Assembly (NCBI GenBank): GCA_914767715.1
Contig: OU612072.1
Span: 14,944,001-15,004,000, forward strand
Reading direction: 5' to 3'
DNA length: 60,000 nt
From: Membranipora membranacea
Taxonomy: Eukaryota > Bryozoa > Gymnolaemata > Cheilostomatida > Membraniporidae
The first letter of the stretch is position 1. Every line of letters starts with the position of its first letter. The translations under genes and the position numbers were made by a program. Below, piece by piece: positions 22,171-33,500 of this stretch. The notes under the pieces were generated by a model, which had not been told where the DNA came from, searched no databases, and saw nothing but the letters and a program-made list of their open reading frames with translations.

Positions 22171-23870
22171 GACACTCAGATTCAGAACGTCACATAGACA
22201 GAGTCTCTAACTGTAGACCAGATTAAGGGGTTATCCCCTCTGAGCTCACGTTACATCATTCCTCATAAACAGGAGAAGAGTAAGAGATATGGTCTGATCC
22301 TGTTCAGCTCAGACAACCGACCAGGAGCTGCAGAAGAGGCAGATGATCTTAAACAGAGGCTTGGGGAAGCGGGGTGTGATGTCACGAAGTTGAAGTGGTT
22401 CAATGCCAACGAGCTATACTATACAACATGATCGACGATGCACTGGATAGGATAAAGGCAGACTGCTCACTCCTCATAGTCTGTCTGATGGGTCATGGTA
22501 GACAGGGTACAGTATGCTCAGGTGATGGGCAATCGGTACCGCTCAATAATATCACCCTCAAGTTAGACTTCAAGCTTCCAAAACACGTACCAATGGTGAG
22601 TATCGCCTCTTGCTTCCAAACAGTCTGTAATTTTCTTACACAGCTGCAAAGGTGTTTATCTAACGATACACTGCCAGATTTGTCAGAGTCGATATAATCT
22701 TCAGGTAGCAATTCAATTGTTATACATCGATTAAAACATTGAGTCGGTAATGAACCAAAAGACACACAAATATTACCAGCAAAAATGAATGCAGTCTATT
22801 TTGATCAACGATATAAATACCCATTGTTAATGATAAATAAACCTAACGGTAAATACCCATTTCTCATCCAAAGTTTTGCTGAGGTCATTGAGCTGACAAG
22901 GCAAGCTCAATTTGAGACTATTCAGAAATTAGATGATGTATGACCAAAACCTTGATAAACCTTTTGTGGTCCCCTTTCAAGGCATACCTCATGTAATAAC
23001 CATTTTCTTGGGCTTTCGATATTTTTACCCTCTAGGCCAGCTGTGAGCAGCATGCGGCCTTTTTGCCAGTGCGGCCTAATGGGTAATATTTTGCCGCCTA
23101 ATTGTGGCCTTATGCCCGTAAATCTTTTTATACATTAATTTTGATTCCCCTTTTTTTATGTGGAGAACCAAGTACGCATAGCTCTCTGTAAGCTCAAGAT
23201 ATTTCTAAATAGTGGCCATTCTGTATTATGCATGTAGCTAAGCTCCCCAGCCACTCCTACTTCTTCATCAAGTTGTTGTCCTTTCGAAATAACACAAAAC
23301 AGTAACCTCTGAATGTTAAAATTACAAGTTTCTCTAACATTATAGTAATTGTTTTTTTTTGCAAAACAGTCTCTGCGGACAAGTGAAAACTTTGACAGGA
23401 CACGAGAAATAGTTTTAAAATTTTTTTTCGCTCTGCAAAAAATACTTCCTTTTCCATCAAAACAGTCCTGTATAAACTTTATTTACACTTCAACCTCTGG
23501 GAGGGCGCTACAGCACCCCTCCCGCACCCACCCTGCGCCTTTCTGTTTTAGTTTTTACAAAATAGGAAATGCCAAAATTGCTACTCCAGTTCCAATTTTA
23601 TCCCTGAAAGATATGTTGCGCCCTTTTGAATTGAGCCGTTGAAATGTTGCCTTTTTCAAAAAAAGGTTGCCCACCCATGCTCTAGGCCTATCCTATCTTG
23701 TCTTCCTTGTTTGTTCTGGTTCACTGCAAAATACATATTATTCTGTTCTATTACAGATAATGCTGGTACAGGCGTGTCAGCGGGCGGATGAAGCACAGTC
23801 CAGTCTTGATTCTAGTTATTTTTTGGAGTTGTCCTTTCTTCGTCAGATGAAAGACAACTCCCCTGTATAA
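22171..23870 (+). pseudogene. Gene C, unit 1: caspase-like (C14) p20 fragment, broken
   Basis: Two exons: 22171-22595 (ends at a GTGAGT donor) and 23757-23870 (TAA). The translation follows a caspase p20 layout: the first strand KRYGLILFSS, helix EEADDLKQRLGEAG, then DCSLLIVCLMGHGRQG with the catalytic-type His, DGQSVPLNNI, and across the intron KHVPM-IMLVQACQ with the catalytic-type Cys. Caspases usually have SHG and QACRG or QACQG; here they are GHG and QACQR. The frame is broken twice: TAG at 22195-22197 where unit 2 has GAG, and a shift near 22424-22432 between FNANELYYT and MIDDALDRI. No p10 subunit is seen before the stop. An upstream prodomain is not identified. It is probably a decayed gene, although a sequencing error could explain the shift. 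Confidence 0.7.
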
Positions 23871-23885
23871 TGTTAAACAATTCTG

Positions 23886-23891
23886 AATAAA
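23886..23891 (+). terminator. Poly(A) signal AATAAA after gene C, unit 1
   Basis: Canonical hexamer 16 bases after the gene C stop codon. It supports 23870 as the real end of that gene and argues against splicing on into the peroxiredoxin exons. Confidence 0.5.
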
Positions 23892-24074
23892 TCAATTTCA
23901 ATTTGTAAAATTCGACATCACAACCTAATTAATACATAATAAGATATTTGATTGGGTGATCCAATGACTATAAATTAACTTGCTTTAACTAAAATACATC
24001 TTGAAAACATTAGAGAGGATCGATTGTCGATGACAATTAATGTATTATCATTATTATTATATTTCCATTTGTAG

Positions 24075-25107
24075 ACACATTTACCCGGTTACCTAGAGAA
24101 TGCCGTTGCTCTTACCAGCGCCGGGGCGGCTGTGATAGCCTGTATCTCTGTTAATGATGCCTTTGTCATGTCTGAGTGGGGAAAGGCTAACGGCGCTGAC
24201 GGTAAGGTTAGGATGTTAGCTGATGTCAACGCTGAATTTACTAAGGTGAGGCCTGGAAATGTAAATCACTTTTTATTAGCAGCTCTCCAGCTATCTTAAC
24301 AGAACATGAAACATATAAAGTTTAAAATTAGACTTGGCGCACCCTGTACAAGGTAGGAGTGAGCAAGCTGTATGAATAAATGTATGAATCACCTCCATTA
24401 GCAACATAGGTAGTAGTGACTGGGTTTCAAACCAGCAACCCTCAGGTTGTCTGGCTTGCATCCCAACCATTTGAGATTTAAGTCTGTGTTTTACCTACAT
24501 TTAGTACATATCCAAAGAATAGAAATATATTGCTGTAATGATATATTGCCGGTAGACTCAACTCCAACTAAAGCATGCTGTATGCTTTGAAACCAAAGGT
24601 ATCAATTCTATGAACCATCCCAAAAAAATCATGTTGAAATATCTGCCTCAATGCCAAAATGATTGATTCTTTATTCACTCACATATGTGTCCGGCATAAT
24701 TATTAAAAAAAACATGTGCCATATTTTCTACATTCATTTACCCTTGACTGCTCCTTGTGAAGCAGGTGGTTTATCAAATAACAAGTGTATTTGTATAGAT
24801 GATGTTCTAAATTTATCTGATAAATAGGATAGCACCTGGGTTTATTGTCTATTGATAAGATAGCACTAGTTTAAAAGCTGTAATATAGTACGTTGCCTGC
24901 CTGCCTTGCTATTAAATTTGTTCCTTTTCTTCACTGTAGGCTTGTGGCCTGACTAAGGATATCCCACCTCTAGGAGGCGTCCGATCCGTCAGATACTCCA
25001 TGATTATCGATGACGGTTTAGACAAAGCCCTAAACGTCGAGCCTGATGGTACCGGCCTCAGCTGCAGTCTCGCTGAGAACATCGTCGACCAGATGGCTAA
25101 GTTGTAA
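24075..25107 (+). CDS. PRDX5: Peroxiredoxin-5, C-terminal two exons only
   Basis: Exons 24075-24245 and 24940-25107 (TAA), phase 0, give 112 residues. Landmarks of the peroxiredoxin-5 family are present in order: THLPGYLE, ACISVNDAFVMSEWGKA, GADGKVRMLAD, RYSMIIDDG, KALNVEPDGTGLSCSLAENI. The family reduces peroxides with an N-terminal peroxidatic Cys in the PGAFTPGC region and a resolving Cys in the GTGLxCSL region. The second is present here. The exon that should carry the first, ending just before THLPG, is not found between the gene C stop and 24075, nor recognised elsewhere upstream. Both exons are undamaged. The gene is either truncated by the duplication or has a distant 5' part inside or beyond gene C. 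As it stands it would be inactive as a peroxidase. Confidence 0.85.
24419..24478 (-). repeat. tRNA-like SINE fragment in PRDX5 intron
   Basis: The minus strand reads AAATGGTTGGGATGCAAGCC, then GAGGGTTGCTGGTTTGAAACCCA with a B-box-like GGTTTGAAACC and a T-stem. No complete cloverleaf is seen. Confidence 0.4.
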
Positions 25108-25460
25108 TCTCTCCCCCACCATATAATGGTAACATCATTTTAAATTGATTTAAATTGAATTTAAATTAGATTATAAGTTTGTAGCGATATGGTTTAAGAT
25201 GCCGCTTTTGTAAACTTGCATCATCTTCGGTGATAAATGAGAGTTTTTTAAACTTCTGAATTCTTTTTTAGCGTCGCCTCGGCTTTTGTAGTTTATTATG
25301 TTTTACTTTTGGGTATGTTCCACCAGCTACTCTCAATCCTAGGAATATTTGAGCGTATCCACATGGGCCCTCAATTTGTGGCAGCTTGAACCTTGTATTC
25401 TCAAAGTTGAACCCGTGTCATAACATGTTCTATTTTGTCATTGAGCTAGATTTTGTTATA

Positions 25461-25796
25461 CCCTATAGGAGTTTAATTTAGCTAGAGTTTAATTTCGCTA
25501 TCTGGACCTGGTACTTAATTTCACTAGTTCTAAATTTCGCTAGTAGGCTTACTAGTGAAAATTAAAAAACAATGTCCAAGCTGGGATTCGAACCCAGGGC
25601 AGCAATCTCCATCTGTTTGCTAAGCAGACACTTAGACCACTACACTTGCATGATTAGGCATGGTGTATTCAAGTATAATTGTATATTGTTTATGAAACTA
25701 TGGTGAGTGAGTTTAATTTAAGATACACTAAATTTCGCAACCTAGGCAACAACGGAAAAGCGAATCCTAAATGCCGAAAACTAAACTCCTATAGGG
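25461..25796. mobile_element. TA-flanked MITE with CCCTATAGGAGTTTA termini
   Basis: The termini CCCTATAGGAGTTTA and TAAACTCCTATAGGG are perfect inverted repeats, each flanked by TA. The 336-bp interior repeats AATTTCGCTA-like motifs and holds a tRNA-like block. No coding frame. A non-autonomous DNA transposon is the simplest reading. Confidence 0.8.
25574..25651 (-). tRNA. tRNA-like sequence (class II-like, probably pseudogene)
   Basis: On the minus strand the T-arm CTGGG-TTCGAAT-CCCAG is perfect. The D-region GTAGTGGTCTAAGTG resembles Leu/Ser tRNAs, and the variable region is long, also as in class II. The anticodon stem TCTG/CAGA encloses CTTAGCAAA, so the loop is 9 nt or contains a mismatch. 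The acceptor stem has only about five of seven pairs. It lies inside a MITE, so a captured or decayed tRNA is more likely than a working one. Confidence 0.45.
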
Positions 25797-27585
25797 TAAC
25801 CACCATTGTTGCTGTTTTGTCTTCTCTCACTTTGTCCAAAGTAAAGCGTTAATGCTATAATACAAATAACCTTTGAACAAATTAATACTGTCTGCTTATA
25901 TGTCAATTTTGATCTTCTAACATAATTTTCATGAATGCACAAGCTCAAACAATTTGTCTGTCAACACAACACTGCAATCAAAGGACACTGACTGGGCTTT
26001 GATGGCAAGATGTATTTTTGAATAATTACCTATCTATTGTCCACTTATGTGTGCAGAAATATCCTATCATGAGTCCTTGGTTCGAACTCTCCTGCTTAGT
26101 GATTATAACTTGACTTTCATTCTTTGTACTGACCCGAGCCATTTGGATTATAATGAGAGGTCTCACCCTAATCTCATCCATATCTCATCGGCAGGGGACA
26201 TTAATATTCCCATGAACATCATGTCAATATAACCGTGGGGTTGTCCCCAACATCTTGAAGCAACCAACAAGAAATATGCAGCATGACTAGCCATAGTAGT
26301 TTTTTAGCAAGGTTATTTGGTACGGGCCTCTTACCTCTGCCATCAAAACACCAAGGGTACCAAGGCTAAGAAATATCAAATGTCTCGCGGACAGAGCTAA
26401 TCAAATGTTACTTATTCAAGACACAAACAGTTTTAGAGGAAATTTGAATTCAACACCAACCGCTAAATTAAAAAAAGGTAAATACATAGATTGAGTTTCA
26501 ATAGTGCGCCTGCGACAAATTCGAAATGTGATATGATATCTTAGACCAGATGTGATGATAGAAATCTGACACATAGCAGTCAGGTACGAAAAGCTGATTG
26601 TGCAGCCTGCCTAGTAGTGCTGGGCAGTGTCTGCGTTTTTTAGTCCAACAGTGATGGGTTCATTTTTGTTTTTTGAAAGTAGTAGTAGTAGTGCTGGTAT
26701 GCTACTATCAAGAAAGTGTTAGATACTGGAATGCCTCTAACTGCGCCTAGGCTTAGTTGAACTACTACAAATTTCAATTTCGCGATCACCCATATTATTT
26801 TGGATGCGGTCTTTGAATCGAGATAGTGCGAGAATTTGGTGTTATAAAACCCTTACATTTGAATTGGACAATGCGCGCAGCACTAACTTCATACTCCAAC
26901 AACCATTGACAATTTATTCTAATGCAAGGATAATATTGTATTACATAATAAAGTATTGAGATTGTGAAAATTGGAATATTTTCATTTTCCGCTAGGCTGC
27001 TAATCAGTAAACAAGGCAGCTTTTGTATTTTTGTGTTTAAATTGCCAAATTTATCCTTTCCATAGGACCAACAGGGTTAAGTTCTATTGGCATTGTTTTA
27101 GCCTGTGTGCCCCTTGACAAATACCACCCTGAATGGCAGACATGAAACCCTATTGATACTTGACCAGGGATTTCGAGGATTAAGAGCTGACAAATTGAAA
27201 AGACAGGGTGCAATGAACTAATTTACTGATTTGCCAATCACTAAGAAATCAATTAGGTTTAGACTGTAACACAGGTGTGAAAATCCAATGTTTTGTTCAA
27301 TACTATCAACATTGGATTAAATTTGAAACCTGAATTTAAACAGGCTGAAACTTTGTTAATTAAAACACCCACTGTGCTAGCAAGCTAACCTGGGGCTGTG
27401 AATGGTTAATTAAACTCTACATGTATAATACAAATTGTATTGAGCTGGTTGGCACTCATTTTTAAAGTCTCACGTGTCTGGAATCGCTGGTACACTTTGC
27501 TGGTGGTCTTTAGTTTTGTCTCGACTACTTATGAGGGTGTCTGGCGGTGAAATTATTGCATTCTAATACTCACTCAAATGTAGCC

Positions 27586-30500
27586 ATGGTAAGCATTCTT
27601 ATTCCGTCTAATCAGGGAGAATTCTCCCTGGTCTAATAGAATACTCGTTCTGACTAGATTGCGGACTCTATAAACGGATGTAATATTGTTTGAGTTTTTT
27701 TTATTGATGATACATTTTCTGATTATGACGGTCCGAGAAAATCTAGCCTGCGACCTTGAACTTCTCTGAAGTTTGGGTTCATGTTACAACTAAACAAAGT
27801 TAACTCTCAGAAGCCAGATTTGTGCGAAACAGCTAGGGTTGCACGATTGAAAAAGTATAGAAAATTTTAGAGAGGTTTTACAGGGAGTGCACCAACCCGG
27901 CTGGGAAACGGTACCCGTCCACTTTTACCAGTGAGTAAGCAGCACTCTATTAAAATAACTCACCCAATCTAGCTACCTGTGATGGCTGCATGTATCTTGA
28001 AGTTCTTTGTTTGCGTTTATAGATGCTGCGTTCAAAGAAAGTCAAGGTGGACATGAACCCTAAACGGGTAAAGGATCCCAACGATGGTAACCAAAGAAGT
28101 CCCGGTAAATTTGACCAAAAGGTTCGTGGATTTGGAATTTATCTTGGAGAATTGCCATGTACTACTCCTGTGTCCCAGGAGAATGCCGGTAGCACTATAA
28201 ACGTGGCTTGTTGTTGCACCAAGCAGAGGCACAGAGTTTAGTCCATTTCTTCACAGGGTGTACCAGGCATAACACTCTCATTAATATCTATTCAAATGTA
28301 GTTGACATCAAAAAGTTGAATGATTGTTGGAAGTAACTGCGGAATTAAGAATTCACTCGGAAACATCTTTCATATCCTTCAAATCAAACGCTATGGAAGA
28401 TACTTTATAAAAGACCCTTAATCCTCTGAGTGAACCATAACTGCCAACCGAGGTTTGATCCCTATAAAGTCACTGCGAGCATTGCAGTCAGATTGGTCTC
28501 GGTATATCCCAGAAAAGATAAGATTCTCGACCATTACTTTTTTACATTTTTACAACTAAATGACCCCTTCAATTGAATCAGAGAACTTTTCCTGTAATCT
28601 TGATGAACTGAAATAGCCCGCACCTGATGCCTTCAATTAATGTAGCCATGCGTAAAACCATTGCAAATAAGTTCATTCAAATTTTCTTCCGGCTTACTGG
28701 AATGTATTTTGGCACTGAAATCATGCGTTTTGCTTCTTTTGCAGGTGTACATGGAGCAAGAGAATTTCTCCTCAAACGCAATCAAAGAGATGTCCAGAAT
28801 TCATGCCATGCAGGTTCACTCAGTCAACAACAAGTACGAAAAGTAAGCGATTTCACTGCTGATTCAGTCAGATGTAATTTAATTCAAATACCAATATATT
28901 TGTAAACATAAAAATGTGTTAATTAGAGTTCTATTGTAGAAAGGTTATGTGAAACTGTTGACTGGTCAAAACGAATTATCCTTATAGCTATGACTACATA
29001 GATCTTGACAAGGACAAAAATCACAACCAAGCTGATTTAAATAAGTCTACCTGCGGGCAAATAGTTTTCTTAGGTATGCTTTGAATCCACACTCAGGTAG
29101 CTGGCAATTCACGATCTCCTAATCTCTGCTTGGTAGCCGTAGACTTAATTACAATAAATTCATTATTAAAAACATATGTATTACGCTCTCAGTTTCTCGC
29201 TAGCTTACTTTTTGTGCTAGGGTAGTCTAAGGTTGTAATTTTGTAAATAAATGAAATTCAAAGTCAAAGTCACAAGTTTGGTAAAAGTGGTTCCTATTTG
29301 GTTGGTAAGATGGTGAAGGTAAACATTTTTTGCTTTTAGTATGTACAACAACATTACTAATCAACGGCACCAACCTAACCCAGAACCACTCACCATCAAA
29401 TAGATTAACATCGAACGAGTCGAGAAATATAAATACCTCGGCACCATAGTCACCTCAAAACTGAAATTCTCAGATAGTACTAATCTTGTAACAGATAAAC
29501 TCAGCAAGCGTCTTTATATAATGAAGACCTATCAAAACTAGGTGCCAGCCCTAAGACCATCAAGCTAGCCTACGAGGCATTCATTGAAAGTGTCATATCT
29601 TTTCATCTGGCAATCACTTTCAAACACCTATCAGCCGATGATATTACAGAGCTTAATTGTCAGGTCCGAATAGCCTTCAAACTAAGTGGCGTAAAACTAT
29701 CATCAAAACCAATCAATGAACTTTACAAATCAAGACTCAAAACCAAATGCCTACGAATGATTCATCTTAACAATCCACCTATGACTTTAGACAAATATCC
29801 CTCAGGAAGCTTTATTTTACCTAAGCACAGAACAAACCTGAGGAAGTTCTGTTTTAGACATCAAGCTGTATCTTTTTTAAACAGATTATTTAAGTATACA
29901 TTTTAGATTTTTATTTTTTATCTTTATTTATTTTTACAACAGAGCGCTCAACCAACAAATGATTTCACACCAAATGATACAATACAATGGCCATACAATA
30001 TACATACATACATACATACATACAAATGTAGATAAAAGAGCCCTCAGCTTAAGGCGAGAGGATGCTGTCACCAGCTACTGCAGCTCGATCATTGTAGCGA
30101 TATGCTTCAGCTGGGCTGTTGGTGGTTAAGAGTGGCACTGATGACATGGAAACCTAGTCGCAACTGAATATAAACTATCTTGTTATATGTGCACCTCAGT
30201 GCAGGTCGTGGTCAACACTGACGGACAGCAATACAATATATGAATCTTATTCATGCATGTTTATGGTAGACAAGTTCTGAATTTCCGTTATTTCACAGCT
30301 TTCAATATGTATTTTAGAGACATGATTGAGATCAGGAAGAAAAAGAAATACCTGGACGGTAAAAACAATAATTACTCTTATCTGAAGCAGCTCAGGCAGG
30401 CATTCAATGAGGAAAACGAGAGAAGGTAATTTATGGGAACAGATAGTCTTAGTGCTGTTGCGGCAGCAAGCATGCAGCTAGTTTAAGCACTTAATCTGTG

Positions 30501-33500
30501 TTGGGATAGCTGGTAGTAGCATTTCATTATCCACCACTTGCACTGCGTTTCATACCCAAGAATTGTCTGACAATTCTGTACAATTCTAGAATTGTCAGAT
30601 ACTGACCTATATATCATTACCCAACCAGCAACCATTATTGTGTAATTAACCCTGCCTGCTAAGTAAATTACTTTCATTATTGATATTGTATAGCCATAGT
30701 ATAAGCCTTTACAGTTCTAGTCAATATCATACAATTGTATATGCTGTAATGAATAGATATTGCTGTGCAAGGTAGCATCAATATCTATATTGCGGGAGGC
30801 CCAGGTTCAGATCAGAACTTTGCTACTAATAAAAATGTACAACATCGCTCCCCAGATGAGCGAGGAATTATTTTGTATCAACTGTCCTATATGCCTAAGT
30901 GGAGAGAAGTGATATGTGAATGAGGCCATATTATCCACAGAACCACTGACTACTGAAAATATGCTGACTGATGCTAAAAAAACTCAAACTTGGTGTCACA
31001 TCAAGTAGTATGAGTACTGATTATTGGCATAGTCTAAACTGCGCCCCTTGTGATTATTGAGATCGTGAATGGCTTTCAGCTATTTCTATTTGTTGGCCAA
31101 AGATGCTCTGAGCATGGAGTTAGCTCTGAATGTTATGGTATGTGGACTGAGGGAGGCAAAGGTAAATCAACTATCGTAAGCCTGGTATATATTCATTACC
31201 TGTCTACAAAGGAGCTCTTGATGTTATACTATATAATTCTCAGCCATCTCAGTTATACGGTGTACAGGAAGCAATTTTGGCATATTTCTCTCTCACTCTT
31301 GGATGGTAGTTCCCTAGTAGGTGTTGGCACTAGTACAGATAGTATTAAAATGTTAGACTAATGGCAACACCGTTTAATGTAATAAATTTTAATCTGTCAG
31401 CTTGAGTGCCACAAGCAGGGAGGCTAGCCAATAACAGGCATAATTACATAATTACCTTGATATCCTTGTTGTCAAAATTTTTAATTGTACAATTAAGTAT
31501 AATTAACACTGTTTGTTAATCCTTCATACACATTCCATTGCACTTGTAACAAGTCATCATGACACACTTGTGGAATCAGAGAGACAGGAGTCATTGTAAG
31601 CTGACCTAACTTCCTGTCTTTTGCTGCTGATAATGAATGCGATGAGTTTTAAATTTCACGAATATTCATTTTTATAATGATGGTTGGTTGTTTGGGTGTA
31701 ATTGCAATCATGATCATTCTTTGTCAGAAGAGTGAGGGGCGGGAAGTTGTAACATTTTATGCAAAATACTAGATAATTGTCCAAATTCCATTTGTATATT
31801 TTTATCAATTTATTTCACCAAACTCTGCTTCAAAGCTCATCATTGTACAGAGTTATTATGTCAAGAATGAGATTGCCTCGCAAAAAAACCTTAAATTCTC
31901 AGGCGCCCTTATTCTATAGTATTTGCAAAAAGGTTTCATTGATTTTCCGCGCTTCTTGGTCAACTTCAAGAGTTGAGCCAGCATTAAATGATAATCTGTG
32001 TCTTCACCCACAGGGTTGTCCATTTTTAAATCTACTGGTACTGTATAAGTTCTGTGAAGGTTGCCTATGAATGCCAGTGTAAACAAAATGAACATTCTGA
32101 CTGGCTTATCTTGATTATGACTTCATGGGTAAATAACTTGGATACCAACAATACATCCAATTATGCTTGGCTAAGATGTTGATGTCAATTGAAAGGTAAA
32201 CAATTGGCAAATGACACTGTGAGAATCTTGTTCAAATTCAATAAGCTAATCTCATTGAAAATGATCAGGCAGATTAAACAGTCCATTGTAGCCATTAATT
32301 TAATTTTATGGTATATGGGTAGAGAGAAGCAAGAGTAAATCTAACAGGCCTATCATTCAATGACACAATAGAACTCGTTTGTACAGAATGTCTGGTGGTC
32401 ACTGTAAATTCTAAATTTATCAATGCAGCCAATAATAATAATCTGATAGCTTTGAAAGATTATCTGTTAAAAGGCTGTCCAGGCAATAATTTATCGCTTT
32501 AAAATTTAACAGCTGTAATGGCCCTGCAAGCCCCTAATCTGAATTGTTGAAATGATTGGAATTTCAGGTTGATAGAACCTTTAACATACCAAACTCTTTG
32601 ATGCATGCAATTAATGGCTACAGTGTACAGTTTGATCTGTCTGATCAATTTCAATGAGATTAGCTTATTATTGAATTTGAACAAGATTCTCACAGTGTCA
32701 TCTGCCAATTGTTTACCTTTCAATTAACATCAACATCTTAGCCAAGCATAATTGGATGTATTGTTGGTATCCAAGTTATTTACCCATGAAGTCATAATCA
32801 AGATAAGCCAGTAAGAATGTTAAATTTGTTTACACTGGCATTCATAGGCAACCTTCACAGAACTTATACAGTACCAGTAGATTTAAAAATGGACAACCCT
32901 GTGGATAAACACACAGATTATCATATAATGCTGGCTCAACTCTTGAAGTTGACCAAGAAGCGCGGAATATCAATGAACCTTTTTTACAAATACTGGAGAA
33001 TAAGGGCGCCAGAGAATTTAAGGTTTTTTGCGAGGCAATCTCATTCTTGGCATAATAACTCTGTACAATGATGAGCTTTGAAGCAGAGTTTGGTGAAATA
33101 ATTTGATAAAAATATACAAATGGAATTTGGACAATTATCTAGTATTTTGCATAAAATGTTACAACTTCCCGCTCCCTCACCCTTCCGTCAAAGAATGATC
33201 ATGATTGCAATTACACCCAAACAACCATCATTATAAAAATGAATATTCGCGAAATTATAAATTCACGGCATTCATTATCAGCGGCAAAAGACAGGAAGTT
33301 AGGTCAGCTTACAATCACTCCTGTCTCTCTGATTCCACAAGTGTGTCATGATGACTTGTTACAAGTGCAATGGAATGTGTGTGAAGGATTAACAAACAGT
33401 GTTAATTATACTTAATTGGACAATTAAAAATTTTGACAACCAGGATATCAAGGTAGTTATGTAATTATGCCTGTTATTGGCCAATCTCCCTGCTTGTGGC

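Larger units (their letters stand above)
1..22365. repeat. Tandem segmental duplication, unit 1
   Basis: This stretch is repeated in order and orientation from 27354 to the end of the window. The opening bases match 27354 onward almost exactly. Anchor pairs include gene A exon 2 (901/28023), gene B exon 1 (6838/43566), gene B exon 3 (10710/48347), the gene B tail exon (18894/56547) and the gene C exon (22171/59806). The offset grows from about 27353 to about 37640, which measures the extra DNA gained by unit 2. Introns as well as exons align, so this is DNA-level duplication and not retroposition. The left edge lies outside the window, and the right edge cannot be placed because unit 2 is cut off. 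Confidence 0.97.
25108..27353. other. Spacer between the two duplicated units
   Basis: No coding exon could be supported. The stretch is AT-rich and contains one MITE (25461-25796) and a short AGT triplet run near 26683. Homology to the left end of unit 1 begins at 27354, but the true junction may lie further left, because the start of unit 1 is outside the window. Confidence 0.5.

Noticed and set aside
28032-28232. Minus-strand frame over gene A exon 2
   Set aside because: Antisense of a well-supported exon with matching splice sites in both units.
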